Assembly: GCF_028618525.1 (NCBI RefSeq) | Contig: NZ_JAQITC010000003.1 | Coordinates: forward strand, 62,001 to 126,000 | DNA length: 64,000 nt | Origin: Bartonella sp. AU55XJBT | GTDB lineage: Bacteria; Pseudomonadota; Alphaproteobacteria; Rhizobiales; Rhizobiaceae | Reading direction: 5' to 3' | Part shown: positions 39,780-49,388 of the stretch, one piece after another | Position numbering within the stretch: position 1 is the stretch's first letter | Layout of the letters: every line of letters starts with the position of its first letter | The notes under the pieces: model-generated | The model's input: the letters and a program-made list of their open reading frames with translations, nothing else | Told to the model about the DNA's origin: nothing | The model's database searches: none | Made by a program: the position numbers and the translations under genes

Positions 39780-42467
39780 ATGACTCACATTGATAGCTTT
39801 AATTGTCGCAGAACGTTAAATGTTAGTGGCAAAGAATATACTTATTATAGCTTGATCGAAGCGGAGAAGAATGGGCTTGAAGGCATTTCGCGTTTGCCGT
39901 TTTCGATGAAAGTTATTCTCGAAAATTTATTGCGCTTTGAAGATGGTCGCACGGTTAAAAAAGAGGATATCCTCAATGTTGCTAAATGGTTAAGCGACAA
40001 AGGGAGCGCAGGGGCAGAAATCGCCTACCGTCCTGCACGCGTTCTTATGCAAGACTTTACTGGTGTTCCGGCGGTTGTTGATCTTTCTGCAATGCGTGAT
40101 GCTATGGTCAAACTTGGTGGTAACGCTGAAAAAATTAATCCTCTCATACCCGTTGATCTCGTCATTGATCACTCAGTTATTGTTGATGATTTTGGCACTC
40201 CCATGGCTTTTAAGGAAAACGTTGAGCATGAATATGAACGCAATGGTGAGCGTTATCGTTTTCTGAAATGGGGACAACAAGCCTTTCAAAATTTTCGCGT
40301 TGTTCCTCCAGGAACAGGGATTTGTCATCAGGTTAACCTCGAATATTTAGCACAATGCGTGTGGATGAAGAATGAAGAGGGGAGGGAGACAGTTTATCCT
40401 GATACTTGTGTGGGAACTGATTCGCATACGACGATGGTTAATGGTTTGGGTGTTTTAGGTTGGGGTGTTGGTGGCATTGAAGCCGAAGCGGCAATGTTAG
40501 GCCAACCCGTCTCTATGTTGTTACCTGAAGTGATTGGTTTTCGCCTAACAGGGAAGCTTAAAGAAGGTGTAACAGCTACCGATCTGGTGTTGACGGTGAC
40601 CCAAATGCTCCGCCAGAAGGGCGTTGTTGGTAAATTTGTTGAATTTTTTGGCCCTGGTTTGGAGCATATGACGCTTGCTGATCGGGCGACGATAGGGAAT
40701 ATGGCACCTGAATATGGAGCAACCTGTGGCTTTTTTCCAATTGATAAGGAGACGGTGCGTTATCTCAATATGACAGGGCGTGATGAAAATCGAATTGCCT
40801 TAGTGGAGGCTTACTCCAAAGCACAAGGAATGTGGCATGACGAAGTGGTGGCTAATCCCATTTTTAGTGATACCATTGAATTAGATATGGGAACCGTTGT
40901 TCCTTCTATGGCTGGTCCTAAACGTCCTGAAGGACGTATTGCATTGGAAAATGTTGGGCAAGGTTTTGAAAAGGCATTGGTTGAAGACTATAAGAAAACT
41001 TCTGGACAAGATGAGCATTATCAGGTTGAAGGAGAAGAATATACGCTTAGTCACGGTGATGTGGTAATCGCAGCGATCACTTCTTGTACAAATACATCGA
41101 ATCCAAGTGTTCTTATTGCAGCAGGTCTTTTGGCGCGAAATGCTGTGGCAAAAGGTCTCAAAAGTAAGCCATGGGTAAAAACTTCTCTTGCACCTGGTTC
41201 ACAAGTCGTTGAAGCTTACCTTCAAAATTCGGGATTGCAAAAAGATTTAGATGCATTAGGATTTAACTTAGTAGGGTTTGGGTGCACAACATGTATTGGG
41301 AATTCTGGTCCTTTGCATCCAGATATTTCCAAAACGATTAATGACAATGGTGTCATTGCCGCTGCAGTTCTTTCAGGAAATCGTAATTTTGAAGGGCGAG
41401 TTTCCCCTGATGTGCAAGCGAATTATTTAGCTTCCCCTCCATTAGTTGTTGCACATGCGCTTGTCGGAACGGTACGTAAAGATTTAACCAAAGAACCTCT
41501 TGGTGAAGATTCAGATGGTCAACCGATTTACTTGAGAGATATTTGGCCAACTTCTCAAGAAATACAGGCGTTTATCGAAGAAAATGTCACGCGTAAGGTT
41601 TTTGCCGAAAAGTATGCAGACGTCTTTAAGGGTGATGAAAATTGGCAAAAAGTTCAGATCCCTACGGGGTCTACGTATTCTTGGGATGAACAATCCACCT
41701 ATGTTCGTAATCCACCATATTTCGATGATATGCAGAAAACACCAGATGTTTTACCAGATATTAAGGAGGCACGAATTTTAGGTTTGTTTGGTGATAAAAT
41801 CACGACAGATCATATTTCTCCTGCTGGTTCTATTAAAGCAGCTTCTCCTGCTGGAAAGTATTTAATGGATCATGGTGTTAACGTCGCTGATTTTAATCAA
41901 TATGGGACCCGTCGTGGGAATCATGAAGTTATGGTTCGTGGGACCTTTGCCAATATTCGCATTCGTAATTTTATGTTAGGAGAAAATGGACGAGAAGGAG
42001 GTTATACGGTTCATTATCCGTCAGCGGTAGAACAAACCATCTACGATGCAGCAATGGCGTATAAACAAGAAGGTATTCCGCTCGTTGTTTTTGCGGGAAT
42101 TGAATATGGCAATGGATCGTCACGCGATTGGGCCGCTAAGGGGACCAATCTTCTTGGTATCAAAGCGGTAATTGTGCAATCTTTTGAAAGGATTCATCGC
42201 TCTAATCTTGTTGGTATGGGCATTGTTCCTTTTGTCTTTGAGGAGGGGCTAAGTTGGAAATCTTTAGACTTAAAGGGAGATGAAAAGGTAACGATTGAAG
42301 GGATTCATAACTTGAAACCTCGTCAAAAGACAGTGGCGACAATTACTTTTTCTGATGGTACGGTAAGAACCATTCCATTATTATGCCGTGTTGATACTGA
42401 AGATGAGCTAGATTATTTGCATCATGGTGGAATTTTACAATATGTCTTGCGTAAGCTAGCTGTTTAA
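39780..42467 (+). CDS. acnA: Aconitate hydratase A
   Basis: TCA-cycle enzyme that isomerises citrate to isocitrate with a 4Fe-4S cluster. The 895-residue product has the AcnA/IRP1 domain order. DSFNCRRTL opens the chain, substrate-binding GTDSHTTMVNGLGVLGWGVGGIEAEA is near residue 215, the cluster cysteines are in ITSCTNTSNP near 436 and FGCTTCIGNSGP near 502, and the swivel domain includes YGTRRGNHEVM and YGNGSSRDWAAKG. The ATG has a GAGGGTGGA site. Divergence from ccmA is conserved in Rhizobiales. Confidence 0.97.
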   Translation: MTHIDSFNCRRTLNVSGKEYTYYSLIEAEKNGLEGISRLPFSMKVILENLLRFEDGRTVKKEDILNVAKWLSDKGSAGAEIAYRPARVLMQDFTGVPAVVDLSAMRDAMVKLGGNAEKINPLIPVDLVIDHSVIVDDFGTPMAFKENVEHEYERNGERYRFLKWGQQAFQNFRVVPPGTGICHQVNLEYLAQCVWMKNEEGRETVYPDTCVGTDSHTTMVNGLGVLGWGVGGIEAEAAMLGQPVSMLLPEVIGFRLTGKLKEGVTATDLVLTVTQMLRQKGVVGKFVEFFGPGLEHMTLADRATIGNMAPEYGATCGFFPIDKETVRYLNMTGRDENRIALVEAYSKAQGMWHDEVVANPIFSDTIELDMGTVVPSMAGPKRPEGRIALENVGQGFEKALVEDYKKTSGQDEHYQVEGEEYTLSHGDVVIAAITSCTNTSNPSVLIAAGLLARNAVAKGLKSKPWVKTSLAPGSQVVEAYLQNSGLQKDLDALGFNLVGFGCTTCIGNSGPLHPDISKTINDNGVIAAAVLSGNRNFEGRVSPDVQANYLASPPLVVAHALVGTVRKDLTKEPLGEDSDGQPIYLRDIWPTSQEIQAFIEENVTRKVFAEKYADVFKGDENWQKVQIPTGSTYSWDEQSTYVRNPPYFDDMQKTPDVLPDIKEARILGLFGDKITTDHISPAGSIKAASPAGKYLMDHGVNVADFNQYGTRRGNHEVMVRGTFANIRIRNFMLGENGREGGYTVHYPSAVEQTIYDAAMAYKQEGIPLVVFAGIEYGNGSSRDWAAKGTNLLGIKAVIVQSFERIHRSNLVGMGIVPFVFEEGLSWKSLDLKGDEKVTIEGIHNLKPRQKTVATITFSDGTVRTIPLLCRVDTEDELDYLHHGGILQYVLRKLAV

Positions 42468-42708
42468 ATACCTTTGTTCGTTGAGGAATATCTTTAAACG
42501 ATTAAGCTATAAAGTTGCGGATTAGAGAATTTAGCTTCGTTTTTTATGTCTGTCTTTGAAAATTTAATTGACGTTGGCTTTGACATTGCGCTATAAGCTA
42601 CATGAGTTATAGGAAACTTTATAGTTTTGCTTGGGTTAGGTTTATTTACATTGGTAGAGTTGTTATTGAGAATCATTTTACCAAGGTGTTGAAAGAGAGA
42701 TTATATTT

Positions 42709-42975
42709 ATGGCGAATACACCTTCTGCTCGAAAAGCGGTGCGCAAGGTTGCAGCACGCACACAGGTTAATAGGGCCCGCCGTTCACGCGTTCGTACTTT
42801 TATGCGTAAGTTTGATGATGCTTTAGCAGGGGGCGATAAAGCGTCTGCAGAAATTGCATTTAAGAATTTTGAGCCTGAGATTATGCGTGCGGTTTCTAAA
42901 GGCGTTTTTCATAAAAATACTGCTGCGAGGAAAGTGTCACGTTTAGCGAAGCGTTTAAAGGCTCTCAGCGTTTAA
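42709..42975 (+). CDS. rpsT: 30S ribosomal protein S20
   Basis: S20 is a small helical protein that binds 16S rRNA near helix 44. The 88-residue product starts [18 protein letters not shown] and ends [17 protein letters not shown], both typical. It follows an AGAGAG-like site and is closed by a strong terminator at 43001-43031. Its position upstream of dnaA is conserved in Rhizobiales. Confidence 0.97.
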   Translation: MANTPSARKAVRKVAARTQVNRARRSRVRTFMRKFDDALAGGDKASAEIAFKNFEPEIMRAVSKGVFHKNTAARKVSRLAKRLKALSV

Positions 42976-43000
42976 GCTTTTTCTATTTTATTAAGAATCA

Positions 43001-43031
43001 AGCCAGTATCCGTAAGGATACTGGCTTTTTG
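43001..43031 (+). terminator. Rho-independent terminator of rpsT
   Basis: AGCCAGTATCC and GGATACTGGCT form a perfect 11-bp stem with a GTAA loop and a T run after it. Confidence 0.95.
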
Positions 43032-43123
43032 TTTATCTTTTCAAAGAGTTTCGATTGAAAACAAGAATCGACAACGATTCTCCTCTTGAAAAAGGAGAGA
43101 AAGTTTATAGGGGAGGAGTATGG

Positions 43124-43144
43124 TTATCCACAAGCTTTGTGGAT
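43124..43144. promoter_or_regulatory. Facing DnaA boxes upstream of dnaA
   Basis: A consensus DnaA box TTATCCACA (43124-43132) is followed by an inverted near-copy, so that ATCCACAA-N3-TTGTGGAT is a perfect 8-bp inverted repeat. It sits about 535 bp before the dnaA start and just left of an AT-rich tract. Confidence 0.6.
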
Positions 43145-43678
43145 TTTTACAGAGTCTTTTTTGTCAAGCATTTTATTTTTTTTTTTTAATTTGAAGAGAT
43201 TCTTTAATGATTGGTAAATTCAGAGAAAAAAAATGAATTGAATCAATTATTTTTCTCATTCCTCATTGAAATGAGCATTTTTTTGGAGCTTTTGATTTTA
43301 TTTTGACCTCTTGCTTTTTACCTCTGCTGTTTTGTATGGTTCTCATGAAGACTAAAAAGTATGAAGGGGTCACATCAGCACATTATCCTATATTTTGTTG
43401 AATATAAAATCTTTGGTTTAGGCTTTTTAAAAGCTTTTGTGTTGGGTGGTTTTTTTTGATGGTTTTTTAGTTCTCTTAGTTGGTATGTTTACCATTTTAG
43501 AAGGGTGGGTCATATCATGAGTGCAAGTAAATCTTATTGGTCATCTTTGTTAGTGGGGTTGTGATGAGGCTATCCTAGGGGAGGGTGAGTAATCTTATTT
43601 GGGGTAGGGCGTTTTGCCTTTGCTAGATTTATTTTAGTGGTTTGGCAGGACAAAATTTTATTTTTATCAGGATGGAAG

Positions 43679-45250
43679 ATGGTGGATAAATTGAACTCTA
43701 AAGCTAGTTCCTTTAAAAGGGTTTCGGTGAATATCCTGTCGGCAGAGAACATAATAAAGAATAGAATGACAGAGAGTGATGGGGTTGTTTGTAGAAGTGC
43801 TTCTATAGGGCATTCTATTGTTTCAGAGGAGGAGAGTGCGGCGGCTTTTGTACGCGTTATGGCACAATTAAAGGCGCAGGTTGGTGTTGAAGCTTATACC
43901 AGTTGGTTTGGTCGTGTGAAACTTGCTGAGTATAGCCATACTTTTGTAAAGCTTTCTGTTCCTACAGCTTTTTTACGTTCATGGATTAATAATCACTATG
44001 GTTCTCTTTTGACTCATTTATGGAAACAAGAGAACTCAGCAATTCTTCGTGTTGAAGTCATCGTTCGCGGTATGGAACGGGTTTCAAGAGATGTTGTTTG
44101 TAAAACAAGTGCGCCTTCTGTTGTGCTGGAGGAGCCGGCGACTTCATCTTTTGTTGAGAATTCTGCAGAGCATTCAGTCAAAAGTTCTCAAGCGGGAGTT
44201 TTTGGATCTCCCCTTGATTCTCGCTACACTTTTGAAAGCTTTGTTGAGGGGGCATCTAATCGCGTTGCTTTAGCAGCGGCGCGTTCAATTGCAGAGGGGC
44301 ATAAAAGTGCTTTGCGTTTTAATCCTCTTTTTATTCACGCGTCTGTTGGTTTAGGAAAAACACATTTGCTTCAAGCGATTGCGGCTTCTGCATTGAAGCG
44401 TTTAACATCTGCACGTGTTATTTATTTAACTGCTGAATATTTTATGTGGCGTTTTGCAACAGCTATTCGTGATAATGATGCTCTTTCTTTTAAAGAACAG
44501 CTTCGCGATATCGACCTGTTGATTATTGATGATATGCAGTTTTTGCAAGGTAAGTCGATACAACATGAATTTTGCCATTTACTTAATATGTTGCTTGATA
44601 GTGCAAAACAGGTTGTTGTCGCTGCAGATCGTCCGCCAGCGGAATTAGAATCGCTTGATCTTCGCGTTCGGTCTCGTCTTCAGGGAGGGGTTGCCCTTGA
44701 AATTGAGGCACCAGATTATGAAATGCGTTTGCAAATGTTGCGCCAGCGGTTGAAAGTGGCACAGCAAGATGATAGCATGATATCAATTTCTGATGATGTT
44801 TTGGAATATATTGCAAAAACGGTTTTAGGGTCAGGGCGCGATATTGAAGGTGCATTTAACCAGCTCTTATTTCGTCAATCTTTTGAGTCTGATTTATCTT
44901 TAGAACGAATTGATGAGTTATTAGGTCACTTGACTCGTCCTGGTGAACCTAAGCGCATTCGGATTGAAGAAATTCAGCGTACGGTAGCGCGCCATTATAA
45001 TGTTTCTAAACAGGACTTGTTGTCTAATCGTCGAACACGTACGGTTGTAAAGCCACGGCAAGTTGCGATGTATTTAGCGAAAGTATTAACGCCTCGCTCG
45101 TTGCCAGAAATAGGACGCCGTTTTGGTGGACGTGATCATACAACGGTTTTACACGCTGTACGTAAAATTGAAGATTTAGTTTGCGGTGATCAGACCTTGG
45201 CCAAGGAACTTGAATTACTGAAGCGATTGATTGGAGAACAGGCTGTATAG
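43679..45250 (+). CDS. dnaA: Chromosomal replication initiator DnaA
   Basis: DnaA binds DnaA boxes at the origin and opens it. The product is about 523 residues. Domain I (about residues 50-125) is seen as [25 protein letters not shown] variable linker follows. The AAA+ domain begins near 200 with YTFESFVEG, Walker [12 protein letters not shown] near 235, and Walker [14 protein letters not shown] near 290. Domain IV ends with the box-binding signature [17 protein letters not shown] chose ATG 43679, which follows AGGATGGA. The in-frame GTG at 43637 and a later ATG at 43767 are alternatives. dnaN and recF follow. Confidence 0.95.
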   Translation: MVDKLNSKASSFKRVSVNILSAENIIKNRMTESDGVVCRSASIGHSIVSEEESAAAFVRVMAQLKAQVGVEAYTSWFGRVKLAEYSHTFVKLSVPTAFLRSWINNHYGSLLTHLWKQENSAILRVEVIVRGMERVSRDVVCKTSAPSVVLEEPATSSFVENSAEHSVKSSQAGVFGSPLDSRYTFESFVEGASNRVALAAARSIAEGHKSALRFNPLFIHASVGLGKTHLLQAIAASALKRLTSARVIYLTAEYFMWRFATAIRDNDALSFKEQLRDIDLLIIDDMQFLQGKSIQHEFCHLLNMLLDSAKQVVVAADRPPAELESLDLRVRSRLQGGVALEIEAPDYEMRLQMLRQRLKVAQQDDSMISISDDVLEYIAKTVLGSGRDIEGAFNQLLFRQSFESDLSLERIDELLGHLTRPGEPKRIRIEEIQRTVARHYNVSKQDLLSNRRTRTVVKPRQVAMYLAKVLTPRSLPEIGRRFGGRDHTTVLHAVRKIEDLVCGDQTLAKELELLKRLIGEQAV

Positions 45251-45438
45251 CGTTTATCATTTCTTTTTTTGAAGAAACTTTAAGGGATTTAATAAAAGGG
45301 TTTGTTTTTTCTTATGCAGGAGTGACTTGCCATTTTAAAAGAGGTTTAATAAACTCCAGCAGGCGATTCTTTAAAAAGAATCTGTTGTTTTAATTCGAAG
45401 GAATTCTTATAGTTTTTGGTAAATCATACGGGGCTTTT

Positions 45439-46560
45439 ATGCGCATTACAGTGGATCGGAATCAATTTCTCAAGTCTCTTGGTCGTGTTCACCGTGTGGT
45501 AGAGCGCCGTAATACTGTTCCTATTTTATCGAATGTTCTGATTGATGCAGAAAATGGTCATATACAGTTAAAGACAACAGATCTTGATTTAGAGGTTACA
45601 GAATCTTTTACAGTTAATGTAGAACAAGCCGGAGCAACGACTGTTCCGGCACATTTGCTCTATGATATTATTCGGAAGCTTCCTGATGGCAATGAAGTTG
45701 CATTATCCGTCGATGAGAATCAATCAGGTACAATGTCCGTTATTTCGGGTTGTGCGCATTTTCAACTTCAGTGTCTTCCAAAGGCAGATTTTCCAGAGTC
45801 ACTTCCTGGGCAGTTTGGTTATCGCTTTTCTCTATCGGCATCAGGGTTGAAACATTTACTTGATTGTACGCAATTTGCCATTTCTACTGAAGAAACCCGC
45901 TATTATCTTAATGGTATTTACTTCCATGTTATTCATGATGATGTTTTGAAACTGCGTTTGGTGGCAACGGATGGTCATCGTTTGGCACAAGTTGAGATGG
46001 AAGCGCCTTCAGGAGTTGAAGGAATGCCTGGTGTTATTGTTCCTCGTAAAGCTGTAGGAGAGTTGCAAAAACTTCTTTCAGAAGAAAATGATGGTAATGT
46101 ATGTGTAGAGCTTTCAGAGACAAAGATTCGTTTTTCTGTAGGTTCCGTGATTTTTACATCAAAGTTAATTGATGGAACATTTCCAGATTATCAACGTGTT
46201 ATCCCTCTTGGAAATGATAAAGAATTAGTTGTTAATAGACAGGATTTTTCTTCTGCGGTTGATCGAGTTTCAACGATTTCGAGTGATCGGGGGCGTGCAG
46301 TTAAGTTAACGATTGAGCATGGACAGTTAAGGCTTGTTGTGAATAGTCCTGATTCGGGCAGTGCGGAAGATCAATTATCCGCAACTTACACATCTGAACC
46401 ACTTGAGATAGGGTTTAATTCACGGTATCTTTTGGATATTGCTGGGCAGCTTTCAAGCGATGAAATGGTTTTTATGCTGGCTGAAGCTGGAGCACCAGCC
46501 TTGATTCGTGATAATGATGATGCGGATGTGCTTTATGTACTGATGCCTATTCGTGTTTAG
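45439..46560 (+). CDS. dnaN: DNA polymerase III beta sliding clamp
   Basis: The beta clamp is a ring-shaped dimer that tethers DNA polymerase III to DNA. The 373-residue product shows three repeated clamp domains, starting MRITVDRNQFLKSLGRVHRVVERRNTVPILSN and ending with the clamp C-terminus ALIRDNDDADVLYVLMPIRV. The hydrophobic pocket residues for clamp-binding partners (ATDGHRLA in the middle and the MPIRV end) are present. It lies 188 bp after dnaA and 11 bp before recF. A GATTCTTT-AA-AAAGAATC inverted repeat precedes it at 45365-45382. Confidence 0.97.
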   Translation: MRITVDRNQFLKSLGRVHRVVERRNTVPILSNVLIDAENGHIQLKTTDLDLEVTESFTVNVEQAGATTVPAHLLYDIIRKLPDGNEVALSVDENQSGTMSVISGCAHFQLQCLPKADFPESLPGQFGYRFSLSASGLKHLLDCTQFAISTEETRYYLNGIYFHVIHDDVLKLRLVATDGHRLAQVEMEAPSGVEGMPGVIVPRKAVGELQKLLSEENDGNVCVELSETKIRFSVGSVIFTSKLIDGTFPDYQRVIPLGNDKELVVNRQDFSSAVDRVSTISSDRGRAVKLTIEHGQLRLVVNSPDSGSAEDQLSATYTSEPLEIGFNSRYLLDIAGQLSSDEMVFMLAEAGAPALIRDNDDADVLYVLMPIRV

Positions 46561-46571
46561 GGGCGATTATT

Positions 46572-47714
46572 TTGCAATGCATGGCAAGTCATGTGCATAA
46601 AGTGTCTGTGAGGCAGCTAAAGCTTTTACGTTATCGCAATTATTCTTTTTTTAATATTCATTTTTCGGGTCAGCATGTGGTTTTCACGGGCCACAACGGT
46701 GCGGGTAAGACGAATCTTTTAGAGGCGTTATCTTTTCTTTCTCCGGGTCGTGGTTTGCGACGGGCTGCATATTCTGATATTAGCTTGATAGATGGAGGTG
46801 GTGAAGGATTTGTTATCTTTGCCTGTCTTGAATGTGCTCTTTATGGTGAAGTAAAGATTGGTACAGCTTTGGAGGTTAGCGATAACAGTCGAAAGGTCCA
46901 TATTAATGGTGTGAATGCGCCAAGTGATTGTTTAACAGATTACAGTCATATTAGTATCTTAACACCCTCTATGGATAGTCTTTTTACAGGTCCTTCGCTT
47001 GAGCGCCGTCGTTTTTTGGATCGTATGGTTTTGGCCATTGATCCTTTGCATAGGCGCCGCATAGCTGATTATGATAGAGCGATGCGCGCACGTAATCGTT
47101 TATTTTTGGATGGCAATGAAGATACTGCTTGGTTTGATGCTTTAGAAAAGCAGATGGCAGAATTGGCGACAGCTATTTCTGCGGCGCGTATTGATGTTAT
47201 TAGGCTTTTAAATGACATGTTTACACAAATGCCATCTCAGATACCTTTTCCACGGGCTTTTTTGCAAATTGATGGTTTTTTAGAAACAGCTCTAAGGAGA
47301 CTATCAGCTACTGAAGTTGAAGAGCAATTTTGTGATCAATTGCAGCGTAATCGTGCAATGGATCGTGCTGCTGGGCGGACATTAGAGGGACCACATCGTA
47401 CAGATTTACAAGTTTTTTATGCGGATAAAAATAGAGCAGCAACATCTTGTTCAACGGGCGAACAAAAAGCGTTGCTGACAGGTCTGGTTTTGTGTCATGC
47501 TCGTCTAACAGGTATGATATCGCAAAGGGCTCCCATTCTTCTTCTTGATGAAATGGCTGCTCATCTTGATTCACATCGACGTGCTGCTTTATTTGATATT
47601 CTTGATGATTTAGCTGTGCAAACATTTATGACAGGAACAGATCGTCTTTTATTTGATGACTTAAAAGGACGCGCGGAATTTTTTGAGATTAAGGATGGCA
47701 CTTTATTGCTGTAA
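46572..47714 (+). CDS. recF: DNA replication and repair protein RecF
   Basis: RecF loads RecA with RecO and RecR at single-strand gaps. It is an SMC-like ABC ATPase. The 380-residue product has Walker A GHNGAGKTNLLEALSFLSPGRG near residue 38, the signature-like CSTGEQKALLTGLVL near 296, and Walker B ILLLDEMAAHLDS near 325. The start is uncertain: TTG 46572 lies 8 bp after an AGGGG site, whereas ATG 46581 (MASHVHKV) is 17 bp from it. The spacing to dnaN (11 bp) argues for one transcript. Confidence 0.95.
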   Translation: MQCMASHVHKVSVRQLKLLRYRNYSFFNIHFSGQHVVFTGHNGAGKTNLLEALSFLSPGRGLRRAAYSDISLIDGGGEGFVIFACLECALYGEVKIGTALEVSDNSRKVHINGVNAPSDCLTDYSHISILTPSMDSLFTGPSLERRRFLDRMVLAIDPLHRRRIADYDRAMRARNRLFLDGNEDTAWFDALEKQMAELATAISAARIDVIRLLNDMFTQMPSQIPFPRAFLQIDGFLETALRRLSATEVEEQFCDQLQRNRAMDRAAGRTLEGPHRTDLQVFYADKNRAATSCSTGEQKALLTGLVLCHARLTGMISQRAPILLLDEMAAHLDSHRRAALFDILDDLAVQTFMTGTDRLLFDDLKGRAEFFEIKDGTLLL

Positions 47715-47767
47715 AAAACATGCTAAATATTTTTTAATAAGTGATGGTCGAGAAGAAAAGGGTTGCC

Positions 47768-48235
47768 ATGTCTGTGATGATAACGATTTTAAATGGTCCT
47801 AATTTAAATTTTCTGGGTCAACGTGAGCCAGAAATTTATGGAACTGAAACTTTAGAAGATATAGAAAAAAGTTGCAAAGAATGGGCAAAGAAAGCTAATT
47901 TTATCATCAGTTTTTATCAAAGTAACTATGAAGGTCAGCTAGTAGAATGGATACAAGAAGCTATAGGGCTAAGTTCTGGATTGATCATCAACCCAGCGGC
48001 TTACAGTCATACATCTGTTGCTCTTCTTGATGCTCTAAAAATGTTTTCAGGGCCAAAAGTAGAAGTTCATTTATCCCATATTCATCAACGGGAAACTTTC
48101 CGTCACCATTCTTACACATCGGCAGGTGTAGACGCTCTCATAAGTGGGTTTGGAAGTGATGGATATCGGTTTGCGCTTGAGTATATTGCAAAACAATTAA
48201 TAAGTTGTAAAGGTAAAGAGTTAAGCGTTGGATAA
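47768..48235 (+). CDS. aroQ: 3-dehydroquinate dehydratase, type II
   Basis: Removes water from 3-dehydroquinate in the shikimate pathway. The 155-residue product is a type II enzyme with ILNGPNLNFLGQREPEIYG at the start (the flexible lid Arg and the catalytic Tyr), INPAAYSHTSVAL near 78, and VEVHLSHIHQRE with the catalytic His near 104. I chose ATG 47768 after AAAAGGG; an in-frame start 27 bp upstream adds MMVEKKRVA. In many relatives aroQ precedes accB-accC, but here it sits alone between recF and cyoA. Confidence 0.93.
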   Translation: MSVMITILNGPNLNFLGQREPEIYGTETLEDIEKSCKEWAKKANFIISFYQSNYEGQLVEWIQEAIGLSSGLIINPAAYSHTSVALLDALKMFSGPKVEVHLSHIHQRETFRHHSYTSAGVDALISGFGSDGYRFALEYIAKQLISCKGKELSVG

Positions 48236-48341
48236 GAATAATATAGGCATTGAATTCACTTGATAATTATTTTCAAATCTGTACAATATGAGGTATTATA
48301 TTTATGGCAATTTTTAGTGCATATGACGGGGGTAAAAGAAG

Positions 48342-49313
48342 ATGAAAAGCTTTGTTCGACAATTAGGAATGCTTGTGATTTTAGGGGGAGCACTGCTTTT
48401 GTCTGGTTGTAAAATGGATGTCCTTCAGCCATCAGGTTATGTAGCACGTCAGCAGCTCATTTTGATTGTTGTTTGTGTGCTTGTTATGCTTTGTGTTGTC
48501 ATTCCAGTCATGGTGAGTGTGGTATTTTTAGCGATAAAATATCGTGCTTCGAATACGAAAGCGAACTATTCTCCTGATTGGGCGCATTCAAATAAAATTG
48601 AAGCTGTAATGTGGGGTATCCCAATTGTAATTGTAATGGTTTTGGGTTCACTAGCGGCTTATTATACCTATAAGCTTGAGCCTGCTAAGCCTCTTCCAAT
48701 AGAGGTTGTGGGTGAAGGAGAGCCGTTGCAGATTGATGCTATAGCTCTTGATTGGAAATGGGTTTTTATTTATCCTCAATATGGTGTTGCATCGGTCAAT
48801 GAAATTTACGCGCCTAAAGGACGTCAAGTTTTATTGCAATTGACGTCAGAAAATTCTGTCAATGCCTTTTGGGTCCCTAAATTGGGTACAGTTCTTTACG
48901 CTATGCCGCAGATGAATGCTAAGTTGCATTTGATCGCTGAAGAACAAGGCGTATTCAAGGGGACCTCAGCAAATTACAGCGGCGATGGTTTTTCAGGGAT
49001 GCGGTTTAAGTGGCATTCTGTGTCTTCGCAGGATTTTGAAGATTGGATTGTAAAAGCTCGGGCTAATGGTCGAGCACTTGATCGTAAGTCTTATCGTCAA
49101 CTTTCTATTGCGCCTCGTATGGGTGATATTGCTGCGAAAGAGAAAGATGCTGAGGTTCGTTATTTTGCACCCGTTGAGAAGCGGCTTTACTATCGTATTG
49201 TTAATCGATGTGTCGGTGAAAATACGGTATGTAATGAAGATTTAATGAAACGTGCTGCTGCTCAGACACTGTGGGGTGCATTGTGTTCAGTATTTGATCC
49301 TGATGTTATTTAA
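48342..49313 (+). CDS. cyoA: Cytochrome o ubiquinol oxidase subunit II
   Basis: Subunit II of the bo3-type quinol oxidase in the inner membrane. The 323-residue product is a lipoprotein: the signal ends LLLSGC with the lipid-bearing Cys near residue 23. Two membrane segments follow, then a periplasmic cupredoxin domain with the COX2-like stretch IALDWKWVFIYPQYGVASVNEI. The Cu-A ligand cysteines of cytochrome c oxidases are absent, as expected for a quinol oxidase. GGGGGT precedes the start. It is the first gene of cyoABCD. Confidence 0.95.
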   Translation: MKSFVRQLGMLVILGGALLLSGCKMDVLQPSGYVARQQLILIVVCVLVMLCVVIPVMVSVVFLAIKYRASNTKANYSPDWAHSNKIEAVMWGIPIVIVMVLGSLAAYYTYKLEPAKPLPIEVVGEGEPLQIDAIALDWKWVFIYPQYGVASVNEIYAPKGRQVLLQLTSENSVNAFWVPKLGTVLYAMPQMNAKLHLIAEEQGVFKGTSANYSGDGFSGMRFKWHSVSSQDFEDWIVKARANGRALDRKSYRQLSIAPRMGDIAAKEKDAEVRYFAPVEKRLYYRIVNRCVGENTVCNEDLMKRAAAQTLWGALCSVFDPDVI

Positions 49314-49388
49314 AGGATCAATAGAGAAAGAGCCCTTTTAACATAAGGTTTCTTTTAAACTTGAATTTCATTTGAAATGGGTTGAGAA

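Larger units (their letters stand above)
42976..43678. other. dnaA upstream region
   Basis: About 700 bp between rpsT and dnaA. It contains the rpsT terminator, a facing pair of DnaA boxes (43124-43144) followed by a long T-rich tract (about 43170-43190), and otherwise no gene. It may be the dnaA promoter and autoregulatory region. An origin function cannot be claimed from two boxes. Confidence 0.55.

Noticed and set aside
42976..43678. Chromosomal origin of replication upstream of dnaA
   Set aside because: Only one consensus DnaA box and one degenerate partner are visible; that supports autoregulation but not an origin call.
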